Positions 16,925-26,589 are shown, counted from the stretch's first letter. The stretch is DNA of 60,635 nt from an uncultured Vampirovibrio sp. (GCA_910583725.1 CAJTXZ010000016.1:1-60635); one strand, 5' to 3'. A program made the numbers and translations. Notes: generated by a model not told the origin, from the sequence alone.

Positions 16925-18550
16925 TTACACAGCTGGATTGTAAAATTGATTGAAAATTTCATCATAAAAATCGCTTGTAAAGTCTGCCGCAGCAAGATTA
17001 TCATCAATCCTTGTCTGTTCTTCCAAAGCTTTATTTAAAGCACTTTTTATTTGGTTTATATAACTTTCAGCCGCTGTCTTATTATTTAACCATCTTTGGT
17101 GTTCAATGGTACCTTGTGCTGGCTCTTGCCTTTTTAAACTTTCATATATATCTAGCTGACTTTTATAGGCTTGTTGAAGTTTATCTACATTTGTTTCCGG
17201 CGCTGTTTTTATACTTGGGGCATACTCCCCTGTGGTTTTTTTGTTATTTGCTACCTCTATCTGTGCATCTTGCATTTCAGATATTGCATCATCTGTAATC
17301 GAAACCTCGTCAACAACTGGCACATTTTCTTCGCCATTTTTTAATAGTGTTTCTAAATCTCGCTGTGCCTTCTGATATTCACTATCTATTCTGTTGAATT
17401 CGCCCAAATCTCCTTCTTCGCTTGCTCTGCTCCATTCATAATCACGTTGCTGTTTTAATTGTTCAACTTTTGCGCGTGCATTACTAATATCCGTAGTTAG
17501 GTCCTTGTTTAGCAGGCTTTCCAGTTCTTTTTGTGCCTTCTGATACTCACTGTCTATTCTGCTGAATTCACCTAAGTCACCTTCTTCGCTTGCTCTGCTC
17601 CATTCATAATCACGTTGTTGTTTTAATTGTTCAACTTTTGCGCGTGCACTATCAACGTCTGTGGTTGAAACATCATCTCTAACCGGATGCACTGTTTCAT
17701 CACCATCTGTCATAGGATGCGTCACCTCATCTCCATCCGTAACTTGTCTACTGTCATCTGCTGAAGTTTGTGTATCATTAGCTCCTTCGGCCGCAGTTGT
17801 ACTTGTCTTTCCTTTAAGCAAAACAGCTTTTCTGTCCTGCCAGTATGCGCTTAATTTATCCCCAGTTGTAACACCTTCTTTTGCAACAAACTTTCCGTTA
17901 GCGTTTTGTTCATATAAACTTCCAAAATTAGTTCCTGATTGTGCCTTTAAATTATTTAGAGATTTTACGCCTCCTGCAACAGCAACGCCGGAGCCAGCCA
18001 TTGTGAATAACCCTTGAGCCATTTCTTCAATACCTCTCTTGGTTTCTCCGTCTGTGCCGCCTTCTTTGCCCCAGTTTTCATATACTCTGCTTATGCCTTT
18101 AATAGTTTGTGCGCCGCCGCCGGCAAGACCAAGCACGCCGCCGCCAAGCATGACTGCTGTTTTTCCGAAAATTTTTCCGGCAGCACTAAACCCTGCAATG
18201 CTCAAAGCCGTTGTAATTAGCGGCATAAAATTACCTTTGGCTGCCTCTGTAAATGGTGTTGTAAATAATTTTGCAATTCCCTTAAATGCAGTCAGTGTAA
18301 CATCTTCTTTGTTTAATTTGCCATCTTCATCACCATCTGTTGAAACATAGTCTATATTAATCTTCTCATCCTCGGTATCATCTTCTGTGGTTTCAAATTT
18401 ATCACTATTGTCAGAGTCATCAATTGTGCCGGCTGTCGTAAATACTGATTCATCAACCTTATCTTTAGGTGTACTGCCAACTACATTGCCATTCTCATCA
18501 TATAAAGCCACGTTTTGAATGCCGGAACCACTGACTGTATTTACAGACAT
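16925..18550 (-). CDS. Large protein of unknown family: EF-hand-like loop, Gly-rich region, tandem coiled-coil repeat
   Basis: 541 residues. A full EF-hand/dockerin-like loop lies at 72-83 (DGDEDGKLNKED: acidic residues at positions 1, 3, 5 and 12, Gly at 6, Leu at 8). Then comes a Gly-rich hydrophobic region (about 88-198) with GGGVLGLAGGGAQTIKG and GGTDGETKRG, and a Thr/Asp-rich linker. Two nearly identical 56-residue coiled-coil units follow (ARAKVEQLKQQRDYEWSRAS, EEGDLGEF). It is paralogous to the protein at 14882. AGAGGAG precedes the ATG. It has its own terminator, and about 290 nt separate the two genes, so they are probably separate units. Location and function are unknown. Confidence 0.65.
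   Translation of the reverse strand: MSVNTVSGSGIQNVALYDENGNVVGSTPKDKVDESVFTTAGTIDDSDNSDKFETTEDDTEDEKINIDYVSTDGDEDGKLNKEDVTLTAFKGIAKLFTTPFTEAAKGNFMPLITTALSIAGFSAAGKIFGKTAVMLGGGVLGLAGGGAQTIKGISRVYENWGKEGGTDGETKRGIEEMAQGLFTMAGSGVAVAGGVKSLNNLKAQSGTNFGSLYEQNANGKFVAKEGVTTGDKLSAYWQDRKAVLLKGKTSTTAAEGANDTQTSADDSRQVTDGDEVTHPMTDGDETVHPVRDDVSTTDVDSARAKVEQLKQQRDYEWSRASEEGDLGEFSRIDSEYQKAQKELESLLNKDLTTDISNARAKVEQLKQQRDYEWSRASEEGDLGEFNRIDSEYQKAQRDLETLLKNGEENVPVVDEVSITDDAISEMQDAQIEVANNKKTTGEYAPSIKTAPETNVDKLQQAYKSQLDIYESLKRQEPAQGTIEHQRWLNNKTAAESYINQIKSALNKALEEQTRIDDNLAAADFTSDFYDEIFNQFYNPAV
17350..17650. repeat. Two direct copies with 168-bp period inside a gene
   Basis: About 131 bp (17350-17482 and 17518-17650) is repeated with only scattered differences, offset 168 bp (56 codons, so in frame). 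It encodes the duplicated coiled-coil unit. The near-identity suggests recent duplication or ongoing homogenisation. Confidence 0.9.
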
Positions 18551-18706
18551 ATATTTCTCCTCTGTTTAAAAAAACTCTTTAAAAATCTCTCTATATATTT
18601 ATAAAGTTTTTTAGCTATAAAAAATTGCTATAAAATATATATCCTGCTTAATATTTATTAACATAAACCTGAAATTTTTCGTATTATAATAATTTTTATA
18701 ACTGTT

Positions 18707-21274
18707 ATGGAAAACAGAATTTTAATCACAGCGCTGATTTCAACATTTTATATATTTGGTTTGTGTGCTTTCTTTAGTCAATACCAGATTTATTTTGCAT
18801 ATATTATTGCAGCTTTGCTTATAATTTTGTGTTTGTCAAATAAATTAAGGCCTCTTTTCTGTATAATCCTTTCTTTACTGTTTTTTGCCGGCTATTATAA
18901 CGCAAAATTTCAAAATAAGGATTTTGATAGTTTCTCTGAAATATTTAGCGCAAATAATGTATTAATAAAAGGCAGGGTTTATTCTATACCAAATACCAGC
19001 AAAGAAAAGAAAATAGCAAAATTTTATCTTGGCGTATATGAGGCAGAAATTTTCAATAAAAAATTTAAACCCCAAAACACAAAGATTTTGGTTTCAATAT
19101 ATGATGAAAAAAATTCCTATGAAAATATTAAAATAGGCGATATTATTAAAATAAAAGGAAACCTGAGGCAGCCAAAAGAGGCATCAAACCCCGGAGAATT
19201 TGACTATAAAAGATATTTGAAAAACAAAGGCATATTTTCTATCCTGTATTTAAATATAGGCTCCGAAAAACTGTTCACAAAATGTGATTATTTTATTATA
19301 TTAAAAACTCCGGATATAAAAAATGCAAAAAATAAGCCTAAAGAGTTCTGGTGGAAAACTCTGCAAACCCTTGATATTGTTCGCGATAATATAATTGCAA
19401 AGCATGCTAAATATATTAAAAGCCCCAATTTAGAGGTTTTAGGCGGAATTGTTTTTGGTGATGATGCTGTAAGTACACCTGATGATGTAAGACAAAACTT
19501 TATCAATTCAGGTTTGCTGCATCTGCTTGCAGCGTCAGGACTTAATGTTGCTCTGATTTTTGGTATCTGGTGGGCTTTTTGCAGTTTGCTAAACCTTGGA
19601 TACAAAGCAAAACTTCTCTTGGGCATATTTGTTATATTCTTGTATACTTTTATGACTGGCTTTCCGCCATCCATCCTTAGGGCCTCAATTATGCTTATCC
19701 TTGTCTTGGTTGGCAAATTGATGTTTAAAAGCGCTGATAACCTTGCTTTGATATTCTTTACGGCATTTTTAATGCTGTTATTTCAGCCTAATTTATTATT
19801 TGACGTTGGTTTTGAACTTTCTTTTCTTGTGACCGGAGCTCTTATTGCCTGTGTGGAGCCAATTTGTGTCAAATTAAAAAATCTGGATAAAAAATATAGG
19901 GCTAAATTTTCAAAACATCCATTCTGGCAGCAGAAAATATTCTTCCTCTTTTCGCCAATATCTCTCCTCAGTATATTTTTAGTCCCCTTTGTGGCACAAT
20001 TATGGGCTTTTCCCTTGCAAATGTTCTATTTTAATACATTTACTCCATACAGTGTTTTTGCAAATATGGCGGTTGTACCATTTGTTGGTATCATTAGTTT
20101 TATTGGTTTTGTAAGCTCTATTATTGGCCTTATACCCTTTGTAGGAGACTTTGTAATATGGATTTCAAGCTTTATTCTAAACCCTTTAATATCCCTTTTA
20201 TTGCTTGTTTCAACCTTCTTTGCAAACCTTTCGTTATCAATCATTAAAGTGCCGTCAGGTAATATTTTTAAAATTTTAATTTACTATGTTCTAATTGTCG
20301 TCTTTGTACTTTGCATTAAAAATAATTTTAAGAGCGTTAAGCAAAATATTACTTTTGGAATTTTATTTGTAATACTTTTTTGCAGTGTCTTTTCAGGTTT
20401 TGCAATAAATTGTCTCAATAAAGATTATGAAGTGATGGTATTTGATGTGGGAAATGCCGATAATTTTTTAATTAAAACCCCGAAAAATAAATACATAATG
20501 ATAGACGCCGGAAAATTACCTTATAAAGGTGTTTCAAGCACAAAAAGAATAACCCTTGAATATTTTTATGATAAAAATATAAAAACTCTTGAATATTTAA
20601 TTCTAACCCATTTTGACAGCGACCATTCAGGCGGAACCATTGATTTATTTGATAATATCGGGGTTAAAAATATTATTATACAAAAGAAAACCTGCGATAC
20701 TAAAAATTCCTGCGATATTTTAAACTATATCAACAACAATAATATGGGTGCAGAAATTGCCCAAAATAACAAAATTATATATAAAGAAGATGATTTTGAG
20801 ATTAAAACCCTTGTGCCATCTGTCAAAAATTTAACCGATAAGGATGATAAAGAAAATGAAAATTCAATCATTGTCTTAATTAAACACAAAGACAAATATT
20901 CTCTCTTTATGGCTGATGGCGGAGTTTTAGCCTTCAACAATATAAAAAATAATCTTCCAAAAAATATTGAATTCTTAAAAGTAGGACACCATGGCGCCAA
21001 AAATGTGGTTAATAAAGAAATGCTTGAATATCTGAATCCAAAATATTCAATAATTTCAACCGGTCCAAATAACTATGGACATCCAAACTCTGATACAATA
21101 AGAGTTTTAAAGGAATCTGGCACAAAAATATATTCAACAAAAGAATTTGGCGCACTAAAATTTATCTTCAAAGATGACACAAAGGTTTTTGGTTATAAAG
21201 CAGGTGAAAATAAGGGTTTTAAAAATATCAGCAATGAAGATTATTCGCAAGCAAGCCTGCAGATTAAATTATAA
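18707..21274 (+). CDS. comEC: ComEC/Rec2 DNA-uptake channel
   Basis: 855 residues, normal for full-length ComEC, the inner-membrane channel that brings single-stranded DNA into the cytoplasm in natural transformation. N-terminal helices and an OB-like periplasmic domain (about 80-200, IGDIIKIKGNLRQPKEASNP) precede the competence domain with LLHLLAASGLNVALI near 270 and many helices to about 565. A C-terminal metallo-beta-lactamase-like domain follows (VFDVGNADNFLI, LTHFDSDHSGG, VGHHGAKN, TGPNNYGHP). All three parts are present. TATAAT at 18685-18690 would give a very short leader. Its 3' end overlaps the convergent helicase-nuclease gene by 34 nt. Confidence 0.93.
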   Translation: MENRILITALISTFYIFGLCAFFSQYQIYFAYIIAALLIILCLSNKLRPLFCIILSLLFFAGYYNAKFQNKDFDSFSEIFSANNVLIKGRVYSIPNTSKEKKIAKFYLGVYEAEIFNKKFKPQNTKILVSIYDEKNSYENIKIGDIIKIKGNLRQPKEASNPGEFDYKRYLKNKGIFSILYLNIGSEKLFTKCDYFIILKTPDIKNAKNKPKEFWWKTLQTLDIVRDNIIAKHAKYIKSPNLEVLGGIVFGDDAVSTPDDVRQNFINSGLLHLLAASGLNVALIFGIWWAFCSLLNLGYKAKLLLGIFVIFLYTFMTGFPPSILRASIMLILVLVGKLMFKSADNLALIFFTAFLMLLFQPNLLFDVGFELSFLVTGALIACVEPICVKLKNLDKKYRAKFSKHPFWQQKIFFLFSPISLLSIFLVPFVAQLWAFPLQMFYFNTFTPYSVFANMAVVPFVGIISFIGFVSSIIGLIPFVGDFVIWISSFILNPLISLLLLVSTFFANLSLSIIKVPSGNIFKILIYYVLIVVFVLCIKNNFKSVKQNITFGILFVILFCSVFSGFAINCLNKDYEVMVFDVGNADNFLIKTPKNKYIMIDAGKLPYKGVSSTKRITLEYFYDKNIKTLEYLILTHFDSDHSGGTIDLFDNIGVKNIIIQKKTCDTKNSCDILNYINNNNMGAEIAQNNKIIYKEDDFEIKTLVPSVKNLTDKDDKENENSIIVLIKHKDKYSLFMADGGVLAFNNIKNNLPKNIEFLKVGHHGAKNVVNKEMLEYLNPKYSIISTGPNNYGHPNSDTIRVLKESGTKIYSTKEFGALKFIFKDDTKVFGYKAGENKGFKNISNEDYSQASLQIKL

Positions 21275-24264
21275 TTACAATATTTACAAACGTCTTTTGA
21301 TGGTGTCGGTTTAAAATTTAAACTTTTCACATTTGTAACAAAATCATTAATCTTATTCTTAATTTCGTCGTTATCCTCATCTGTAAGCTTTGCATAAGAA
21401 TAATTAAATCCCTTTTCAACATATAAAAGGGCACAGTCAAAAATTTCAGTTCCGGGGTTAATCTTTTCGTATAAATATTTATAAAATCTAAGCTGATTGT
21501 GATAATTTTCATCAGGCTTTATTTTCTTTTGTGTACCTGTCTTAAAATCATATATGTAATATTTGCCGCCGGCTTTAATTACCCTGTCAACAAACCCCTT
21601 TAGCGTATATCCTTCTTCCTGATGCTCAAGCCTTAATTCGTTTGCAATAATGTTTTCAATTGGTGTCTCAATAAACTTTGGGTAATTTTCATTAAATAAC
21701 TCTTCCCCGCGCCTTGAATATTCCTCTCTTGCTTCATTATCCTTAAATTCAACAAGAGACATTTTTTCTTTAAAATATCCTAAAACCTCATCTAATGATG
21801 GGTATTTTCCGCGCTCCTTGCCTGTCCTTGCCATCTTTTCAAGTGCAAAATGCACGGCTGAACCGTAAGAAAGACTATCTACATCATCAAACAAAACAGG
21901 CACTTCCAGAATGTCTGAATAATAATATTTCAAAGGGCAGCTTAAATATTCATTTAAAGAAGAGGCGCTTACTACAATGTTTTCCGTCTTTTGAACAAGC
22001 TCCTGCCGCACATTATCAGAGTTTTGATATAAAATGTAATCTTTCAGTTCATCCACATATGAATTTAAATCCATATCGTATGTCTTTTTATCGCATACAG
22101 AAGGGTTATCAAGCATATTGGATGACAAATATTCACTTATAGCCTGAACATTCATATCCTCGTCGCAATTTGCATAGCTTAAGTATAGGCCAAACTTTGA
22201 ACGCGTTATCCCGACAAATAATAACTTCAATAGTTCTGCCTTCTTGTTCTCCTTCTTATCATCCGAAAACTGCGACTTTGTAACAGGCAAATCTAATTCT
22301 CCTGGCGGACGCGATTTTTCCCATAATTTTGCTGTCATCTGCGGCATAAAAACATACTCAAACTCTCTTCCCTTTGAGCCATGATATGTTACAAGCTGCA
22401 CTGCATTATTCAAATACGGATTTTTTTCTATCTCCATCTTAATCCCCTGTTTTAAGTAGGTATTAAGATGTACAACAAAATCAGAAAGCGTCGCTGTCTT
22501 ATGTAATGAAGAATAAGAGACAGCTTCCTTTATAAGCCGCTTTATGGCCGCGATATTCTCAAACTTTTCTTCTCCGTTATTTGAAAAATACTCTAAAATC
22601 CCTGTTCTTAAAATAACGTCATATATTAAGGCAACAAGCCCTTTTGCTGATTTTAGTTTTTTAATGGAGACAAAGGTTTCATAAAAATTTTGTACCTTCT
22701 TTGAGTCTTTAAATACAGTTTCAAGATTTTCCTCAATATTCTTAAAGAAATTTTTCCCATTAAGTCTGTTTAATTTTAATAATTCAAAATAATCTTCTTC
22801 GCTAATCAAAAAAGGTTCATTCACAAGCAGCCCAAAAAGCTTATCTGCCCCAGTATATGTGTTATCAAGGCATTTAAGATAAAAATAACAAATAATAAAC
22901 GATGGAATTTCAAAAACACTCTTCTGCCTGTTTAATTGAAACGGTATATTTTTTGCCCTTAAAATCTTTGAAAAAGGAATCAATAAATCATTTCTTTTTG
23001 ATAAAATCGCAATTTCTTTGGGCTCTACACCGCCTTTTATCAAGCTTTCAATCTTGTCTACAATCTTATTATTTTCCTGAATCGTGTTTGCATAAAGTGA
23101 AAAATGAATCTTTTCCTCTTTGTCTATAACCTTCTTGTTCTTTGCAATCAGTTTTTTATCTATATTGTGCCTTTTGAATTCAGCATCATTTGTAAGCCTT
23201 GAAGCATCGTTTTTTATAATATCCTCTGCAAAATTCAAAATCATCTGGCTTGATCTATTATTTTCATTTAGGCATATAACTTTTGTATCCGGATATTTTT
23301 TTAGGAATGTTTTAAGATTGTCACATCTTGCGCCTTGAAATGAATAAATTATCTGATCATCATCCCCGACAACAAACACATTGTTGGTTTTTGCACCCTT
23401 TGCAATTTGAAAAATTAATTCATTCTGCCCCGAATTCGTATCCTGATATTCATCCACCAGAATATACTTAAAGCCTGATGAAACCTCATTTAATAGTATA
23501 TCATCATAATCTATGGTTCTTAAAACAAGGTTCAACATATCTGAAAAATCAATCAGATTATGCTGTTTTAAGCTTTTTTCATAAAGTTCATAAATTGCAT
23601 AAAATTCTTTTGCCTTGCCGAGCTTTTTTTCAAACGTTTCAAATTTATTTAAAAAGCTTTGTACAAGCTTTCCTTTCTTTTCCCTCTCTTTGTATTCAAG
23701 CTTTAAATCATCTAAATAAGGAAGCCATTCGGGGTTTTGGTTAAAATATTTAAAATATTTTTCCCTATCAACCCTCTCTCTCTTAACAAAATCAATCCCT
23801 GAAATTATCTGCCCGACGTAATGATAGCGATTATTCCACTTATCCTTTAAAAATTCCACTCCAAAATTTGTATGATAATCATCCAAACATTCTTTCACAA
23901 TAGTTTGTTTTGTAATATCATCAACCACCTGTACATTGTCTAAAAGTTCAAACTTGCTTGGAAACCTGTCTATAATGTCTTTGCAGAAGCTATGATACGT
24001 TGAAACACATACTCCCATTGCATTAGCGCCGCTTGATTGTACAAGCCTTGTCTTCATCTCGTTGCTTGCAGCGTCAGAGAAGGTTAAACACAAGATTTCA
24101 GAAGGCAAAACGCCAAGTGAAAGCATATTTTTAATACGCTCAATCAATGTAAAAGTCTTTCCTGAACCCGGCCCCGCAAGCAGCATAACAGGCCCTTTGA
24201 TGGTTTCTATGGCTTCTTTTTGCCTTGGGTTTGGTGTAATTTTTTTTGTCAAAGTTTCTGTCAT
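21241..24264 (-). CDS. UvrD/PcrA-type helicase fused to a PD-(D/E)XK nuclease with Fe-S cysteines
   Basis: 1007 residues. The N-terminal 720 form a superfamily-1A helicase: Q-motif PNPRQKEAI, Walker A GPGSGKT (near 31-37), motif II VDEYQDTN, and motif III-like GDDDQIIYSFQGA. From about 770 a RecB/AddB-like nuclease begins with a first Cys (YLSCPLKYYY), Asp in GFVDRVI, the D-x-K of YIYDFKTG, and a closing Cys cluster CKYCNYNLIC. Together these make a four-Cys Fe-S site as in AddB and Cas4. A single chain could unwind and degrade DNA ends before recombination. The AddA/AddB subunit relation cannot be settled from this window. The last 34 nt overlap comEC tail to tail. Confidence 0.88.
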   Translation of the reverse strand: MTETLTKKITPNPRQKEAIETIKGPVMLLAGPGSGKTFTLIERIKNMLSLGVLPSEILCLTFSDAASNEMKTRLVQSSGANAMGVCVSTYHSFCKDIIDRFPSKFELLDNVQVVDDITKQTIVKECLDDYHTNFGVEFLKDKWNNRYHYVGQIISGIDFVKRERVDREKYFKYFNQNPEWLPYLDDLKLEYKEREKKGKLVQSFLNKFETFEKKLGKAKEFYAIYELYEKSLKQHNLIDFSDMLNLVLRTIDYDDILLNEVSSGFKYILVDEYQDTNSGQNELIFQIAKGAKTNNVFVVGDDDQIIYSFQGARCDNLKTFLKKYPDTKVICLNENNRSSQMILNFAEDIIKNDASRLTNDAEFKRHNIDKKLIAKNKKVIDKEEKIHFSLYANTIQENNKIVDKIESLIKGGVEPKEIAILSKRNDLLIPFSKILRAKNIPFQLNRQKSVFEIPSFIICYFYLKCLDNTYTGADKLFGLLVNEPFLISEEDYFELLKLNRLNGKNFFKNIEENLETVFKDSKKVQNFYETFVSIKKLKSAKGLVALIYDVILRTGILEYFSNNGEEKFENIAAIKRLIKEAVSYSSLHKTATLSDFVVHLNTYLKQGIKMEIEKNPYLNNAVQLVTYHGSKGREFEYVFMPQMTAKLWEKSRPPGELDLPVTKSQFSDDKKENKKAELLKLLFVGITRSKFGLYLSYANCDEDMNVQAISEYLSSNMLDNPSVCDKKTYDMDLNSYVDELKDYILYQNSDNVRQELVQKTENIVVSASSLNEYLSCPLKYYYSDILEVPVLFDDVDSLSYGSAVHFALEKMARTGKERGKYPSLDEVLGYFKEKMSLVEFKDNEAREEYSRRGEELFNENYPKFIETPIENIIANELRLEHQEEGYTLKGFVDRVIKAGGKYYIYDFKTGTQKKIKPDENYHNQLRFYKYLYEKINPGTEIFDCALLYVEKGFNYSYAKLTDEDNDEIKNKINDFVTNVKSLNFKPTPSKDVCKYCNYNLICRLACE

Positions 24265-24339
24265 AAATTTACCCTATACTGGCTAAAAAGCCTGAAAATA
24301 CATACAATCCGTAAAATCGCCTGCTTATAAAGATTATAG

Positions 24340-25131
24340 TTATATATTTATAGAATTCATTAAATCTTCGTCAATGTCAAAGTTTGAATAAACATTCTGA
24401 ACATCATCATGCTCTTCCAGTTTTTCCATCAAAAGAAGCACCTTCTTTGCGATTTCAGGGTCGGTAACTTCACATGAATTGCTTGGAATCCTTGTTAACT
24501 CTGCTGTTTTTGGCTTTAATCCTATTTTTTCAAATCCCTCAACGGTACTCTGGAAATTTTCAACAGATGTTGTAACTTTGATTTCTTCCTCTTCCTCATA
24601 AACATCTTTGGGCTCAAACTCTAGGCTTGCTTCAAGTATTTCATCAAGAGTGATTTCCCTTGGTTTCTCTTTGCTTTTTTTATCAGTAGGCTCAATCATC
24701 TTGTCAAAAGTAAGCATGCCGACAGGCTCAAATATCCATCCTACACAGCCGTCTGCACCAAGGTTTCCGCCAAACTTTGTAAAAAAGCTCCTGATATCTC
24801 CTGCTGTTCTATTCTTATTATCGGTTGCAGCCTCAATAAATACAGCAACTCCGCCTGCACCATATCCTTCATAAGTTAATTCTTCATAATTATCAGCTGC
24901 AGAGCCGCCGGCACCTTTTTCAATCGCTCTTTTGATGGTGTCATTTGGCAGGCCTCCAGCCTTTGCTTTATCTATAGCAGTTCTTAAACGAAAATTCCCG
25001 CTAGGGTCTCCTCCGCCCATCTTTGCTGCTATTATTATTTCTCTTGAAAATTTTGCAAAGTTCACACCGCGCGCAGCATCTGCCTTTGCTTTTTTATGTT
25101 TAATATTTGCCCATTTAGAATGTCCTGACAT
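24340..25131 (-). CDS. yebC: YebC/PmpR family protein
   Basis: 263 residues from the ATG at 25131, chosen by the universal N-terminus MSGHSKWANIKHKKAKADAA and by AAGGA about 8 nt upstream; the frame is open 34 codons further. Other family motifs are GGGDPSGNFRLRTAI, NDTIKRAIEKGAG, YEGYGAGGVA, GGNLGADGCVGWIFE. The family is described both as DNA-binding regulators and as factors that help ribosomes through difficult sequences. A Lys/Glu insertion (IEPTDKKSKEKPREI) makes it slightly longer than usual. It lies about 75 nt downstream of the start of the divergently... same-strand helicase-nuclease's neighbour, with that gene following it on the minus strand. Confidence 0.94.
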   Translation of the reverse strand: MSGHSKWANIKHKKAKADAARGVNFAKFSREIIIAAKMGGGDPSGNFRLRTAIDKAKAGGLPNDTIKRAIEKGAGGSAADNYEELTYEGYGAGGVAVFIEAATDNKNRTAGDIRSFFTKFGGNLGADGCVGWIFEPVGMLTFDKMIEPTDKKSKEKPREITLDEILEASLEFEPKDVYEEEEEIKVTTSVENFQSTVEGFEKIGLKPKTAELTRIPSNSCEVTDPEIAKKVLLLMEKLEEHDDVQNVYSNFDIDEDLMNSINI

Positions 25132-25362
25132 ACAATTTCCTTTTTTAATCTTTTTTATTTTATTAAAACATAGGGATATGGAATTATCAACACCGGAATT
25201 TTGGAATCTATGCAGTAAACTCCGCCTAATCATACCCGATACTTTTATCCCGCTCTTTTTTTACATAGGGACCAGGATGAAAAGAAAACATTTGATGAAC
25301 AAACGTAAAATTGTACATAATTACCTTTAATTACATATTCTTGTTTATGTAATAATTAATGT

Positions 25363-25821
25363 ATGAATGAACTTTCAAGAATTGATTTTATACGCAGCCT
25401 TATTCAGGATTGCAGATATGATGATGCACTAGAAGCGCTTCAAATAGCCATGGACGATGAGCCCGATAATGTGGACTATAATTATGAATTAGCCAGAATA
25501 TTTATGGAGATGGGCAATTACTCTTCCGCTGTGTCTAATTTAGAATTAGTGTTGGAAAAAACAAAGACTGATATGCTTTATTTTATGCTTGCAGAAGCCT
25601 ACCAGGCTGATGAACAGCTGGATAAAGCAATTGGTGCCTACCTTAAGGCAATTATGATGAATGAAAAATTTCCATTTGCCTATAAAAAACTTGGCATGCT
25701 TTTTATGGCAAGGAATGATAAAACAAGCGCTAAAGAATATTTTGAAGATTATCTGAAATTAGATATCGCTGATGATGAAAAGGAAGCTGTAGCTAAAATT
25801 CTTGAAAGGATAAAAGAATGA
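25363..25821 (+). CDS. Small TPR-repeat protein
   Basis: 152 residues made of about four tetratricopeptide-like helix pairs (ALEALQIAMDDEPDNVDYNY, ELARIFMEMGNYSSAVSNLE, LAEAYQADEQLDKAIGAYLK, KLGMLFMARNDKTSAKEYF). No signal peptide, so it is a cytoplasmic protein-interaction scaffold. The stop overlaps the glutaredoxin start by 4 nt (ATGA), so the two are translationally coupled. An AT-rich -10-like TAATAA sits about 7 nt before the ATG and no SD is visible. Confidence 0.85.
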   Translation: MNELSRIDFIRSLIQDCRYDDALEALQIAMDDEPDNVDYNYELARIFMEMGNYSSAVSNLELVLEKTKTDMLYFMLAEAYQADEQLDKAIGAYLKAIMMNEKFPFAYKKLGMLFMARNDKTSAKEYFEDYLKLDIADDEKEAVAKILERIKE

Positions 25822-26069
25822 ATGTAGAAATTTACACCCTTGATTACTGCCCTTTTTGCAAACGTGCGCTGGCTTTTTTAAATGATCACAATGTTGATTT
25901 TACCCAAATTAAAATTGACGGTAATGATTCCGAGATGAGAAAAAAGCTCGGTGAAATGTATAATATTAAAGAAGAAGTAACTGTACCCCAGATAATTATT
26001 GATGGCAAAAGAATTGGCGGATATACTGATTTAATTGCGGCCTATGAAAATGGCGAAATCAAGTTTTAA
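25818..26069 (+). CDS. Glutaredoxin
   Basis: 83 residues, the normal GrxC-type length. It reduces protein or glutathione mixed disulfides in the cytosol. The dithiol active site CPFC lies at 11-14 (LDYCPFCKRAL), followed by the cis-Pro in EEVTVPQIIIDG and the glutathione-binding GGYTDL. It is coupled to the TPR gene upstream by a 4-nt overlap and followed by a strong terminator, so the two genes form a complete operon. Confidence 0.95.
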   Translation: MNVEIYTLDYCPFCKRALAFLNDHNVDFTQIKIDGNDSEMRKKLGEMYNIKEEVTVPQIIIDGKRIGGYTDLIAAYENGEIKF

Positions 26070-26077
26070 TATATTAA

Positions 26078-26110
26078 AATCCCTGCTTTAAACCCGCAGG
26101 GATTTTTTTA
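26078..26110 (+). terminator. Intrinsic terminator of the TPR-glutaredoxin operon
   Basis: A perfect 9-bp stem AATCCCTGC/GCAGGGATT (26078-26104) with a 9-nt loop is followed by a T run, 9 nt after the glutaredoxin stop codon. Confidence 0.92.
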
Positions 26111-26433
26111 TCGTTGTCAAAAATTTTCTTTTGTATCTTAATCAAGCGTAATTATCAAATATAATAAAATATCACAAGTATAAAAAATGTACGTGCTGTA
26201 TATTTAACGCTTTTTTACTTGTTTCCATTTGCCATTAGTTCAGCACTAATTTACAAGACAAAAAAATACTTCCAGACGAAATACGGTATTTATCCTTGTA
26301 TTATTTGTGTGGTTTCTAGCAATTAGTTTTTGTAAATTTTTGTAACAATATAATCTAAAATCATAAAGTTTATCCTTCAAATTGCCGAATACATTAATGC
26401 ACGCACTTGGAAAATTAAAAGGAATTTTATCTG

Positions 26434-26589
26434 ATGCTAAAAAAAAGTTTAAAGCCGACAACTAATACATTTAACTGCATAGATATGATGTTAAAGGGCG
26501 CTAAAAAAAGGCGTTTGATGGCACTTTCGGCAGTAAAGTCATTAGATAACGGCTCAAGGAACAACTCTAACGTTGTAATGTTGAAATAG
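26434..26589 (+). CDS. Possible small basic protein (51 aa)
   Basis: The region 26111-26763 has no large gene. Within it an ATG at 26434 preceded by AAAAGGA (11 nt) opens a 51-codon frame rich in Lys, Asn and Ser (MLKKSLKPTTNTFNCIDMML, KGAKKRRLMALSAVKSLDN). A strong hairpin follows 50 nt after the stop. A second short frame overlaps it (SDAKKKFKADN), so this may instead be a decayed gene. No family is recognised. Confidence 0.3.
   Translation: MLKKSLKPTTNTFNCIDMMLKGAKKRRLMALSAVKSLDNGSRNNSNVVMLK

Noticed and set aside
19288..19716. Open frame antisense to comEC
   Set aside because: It lies fully inside a well-supported conserved gene and has no start signal.
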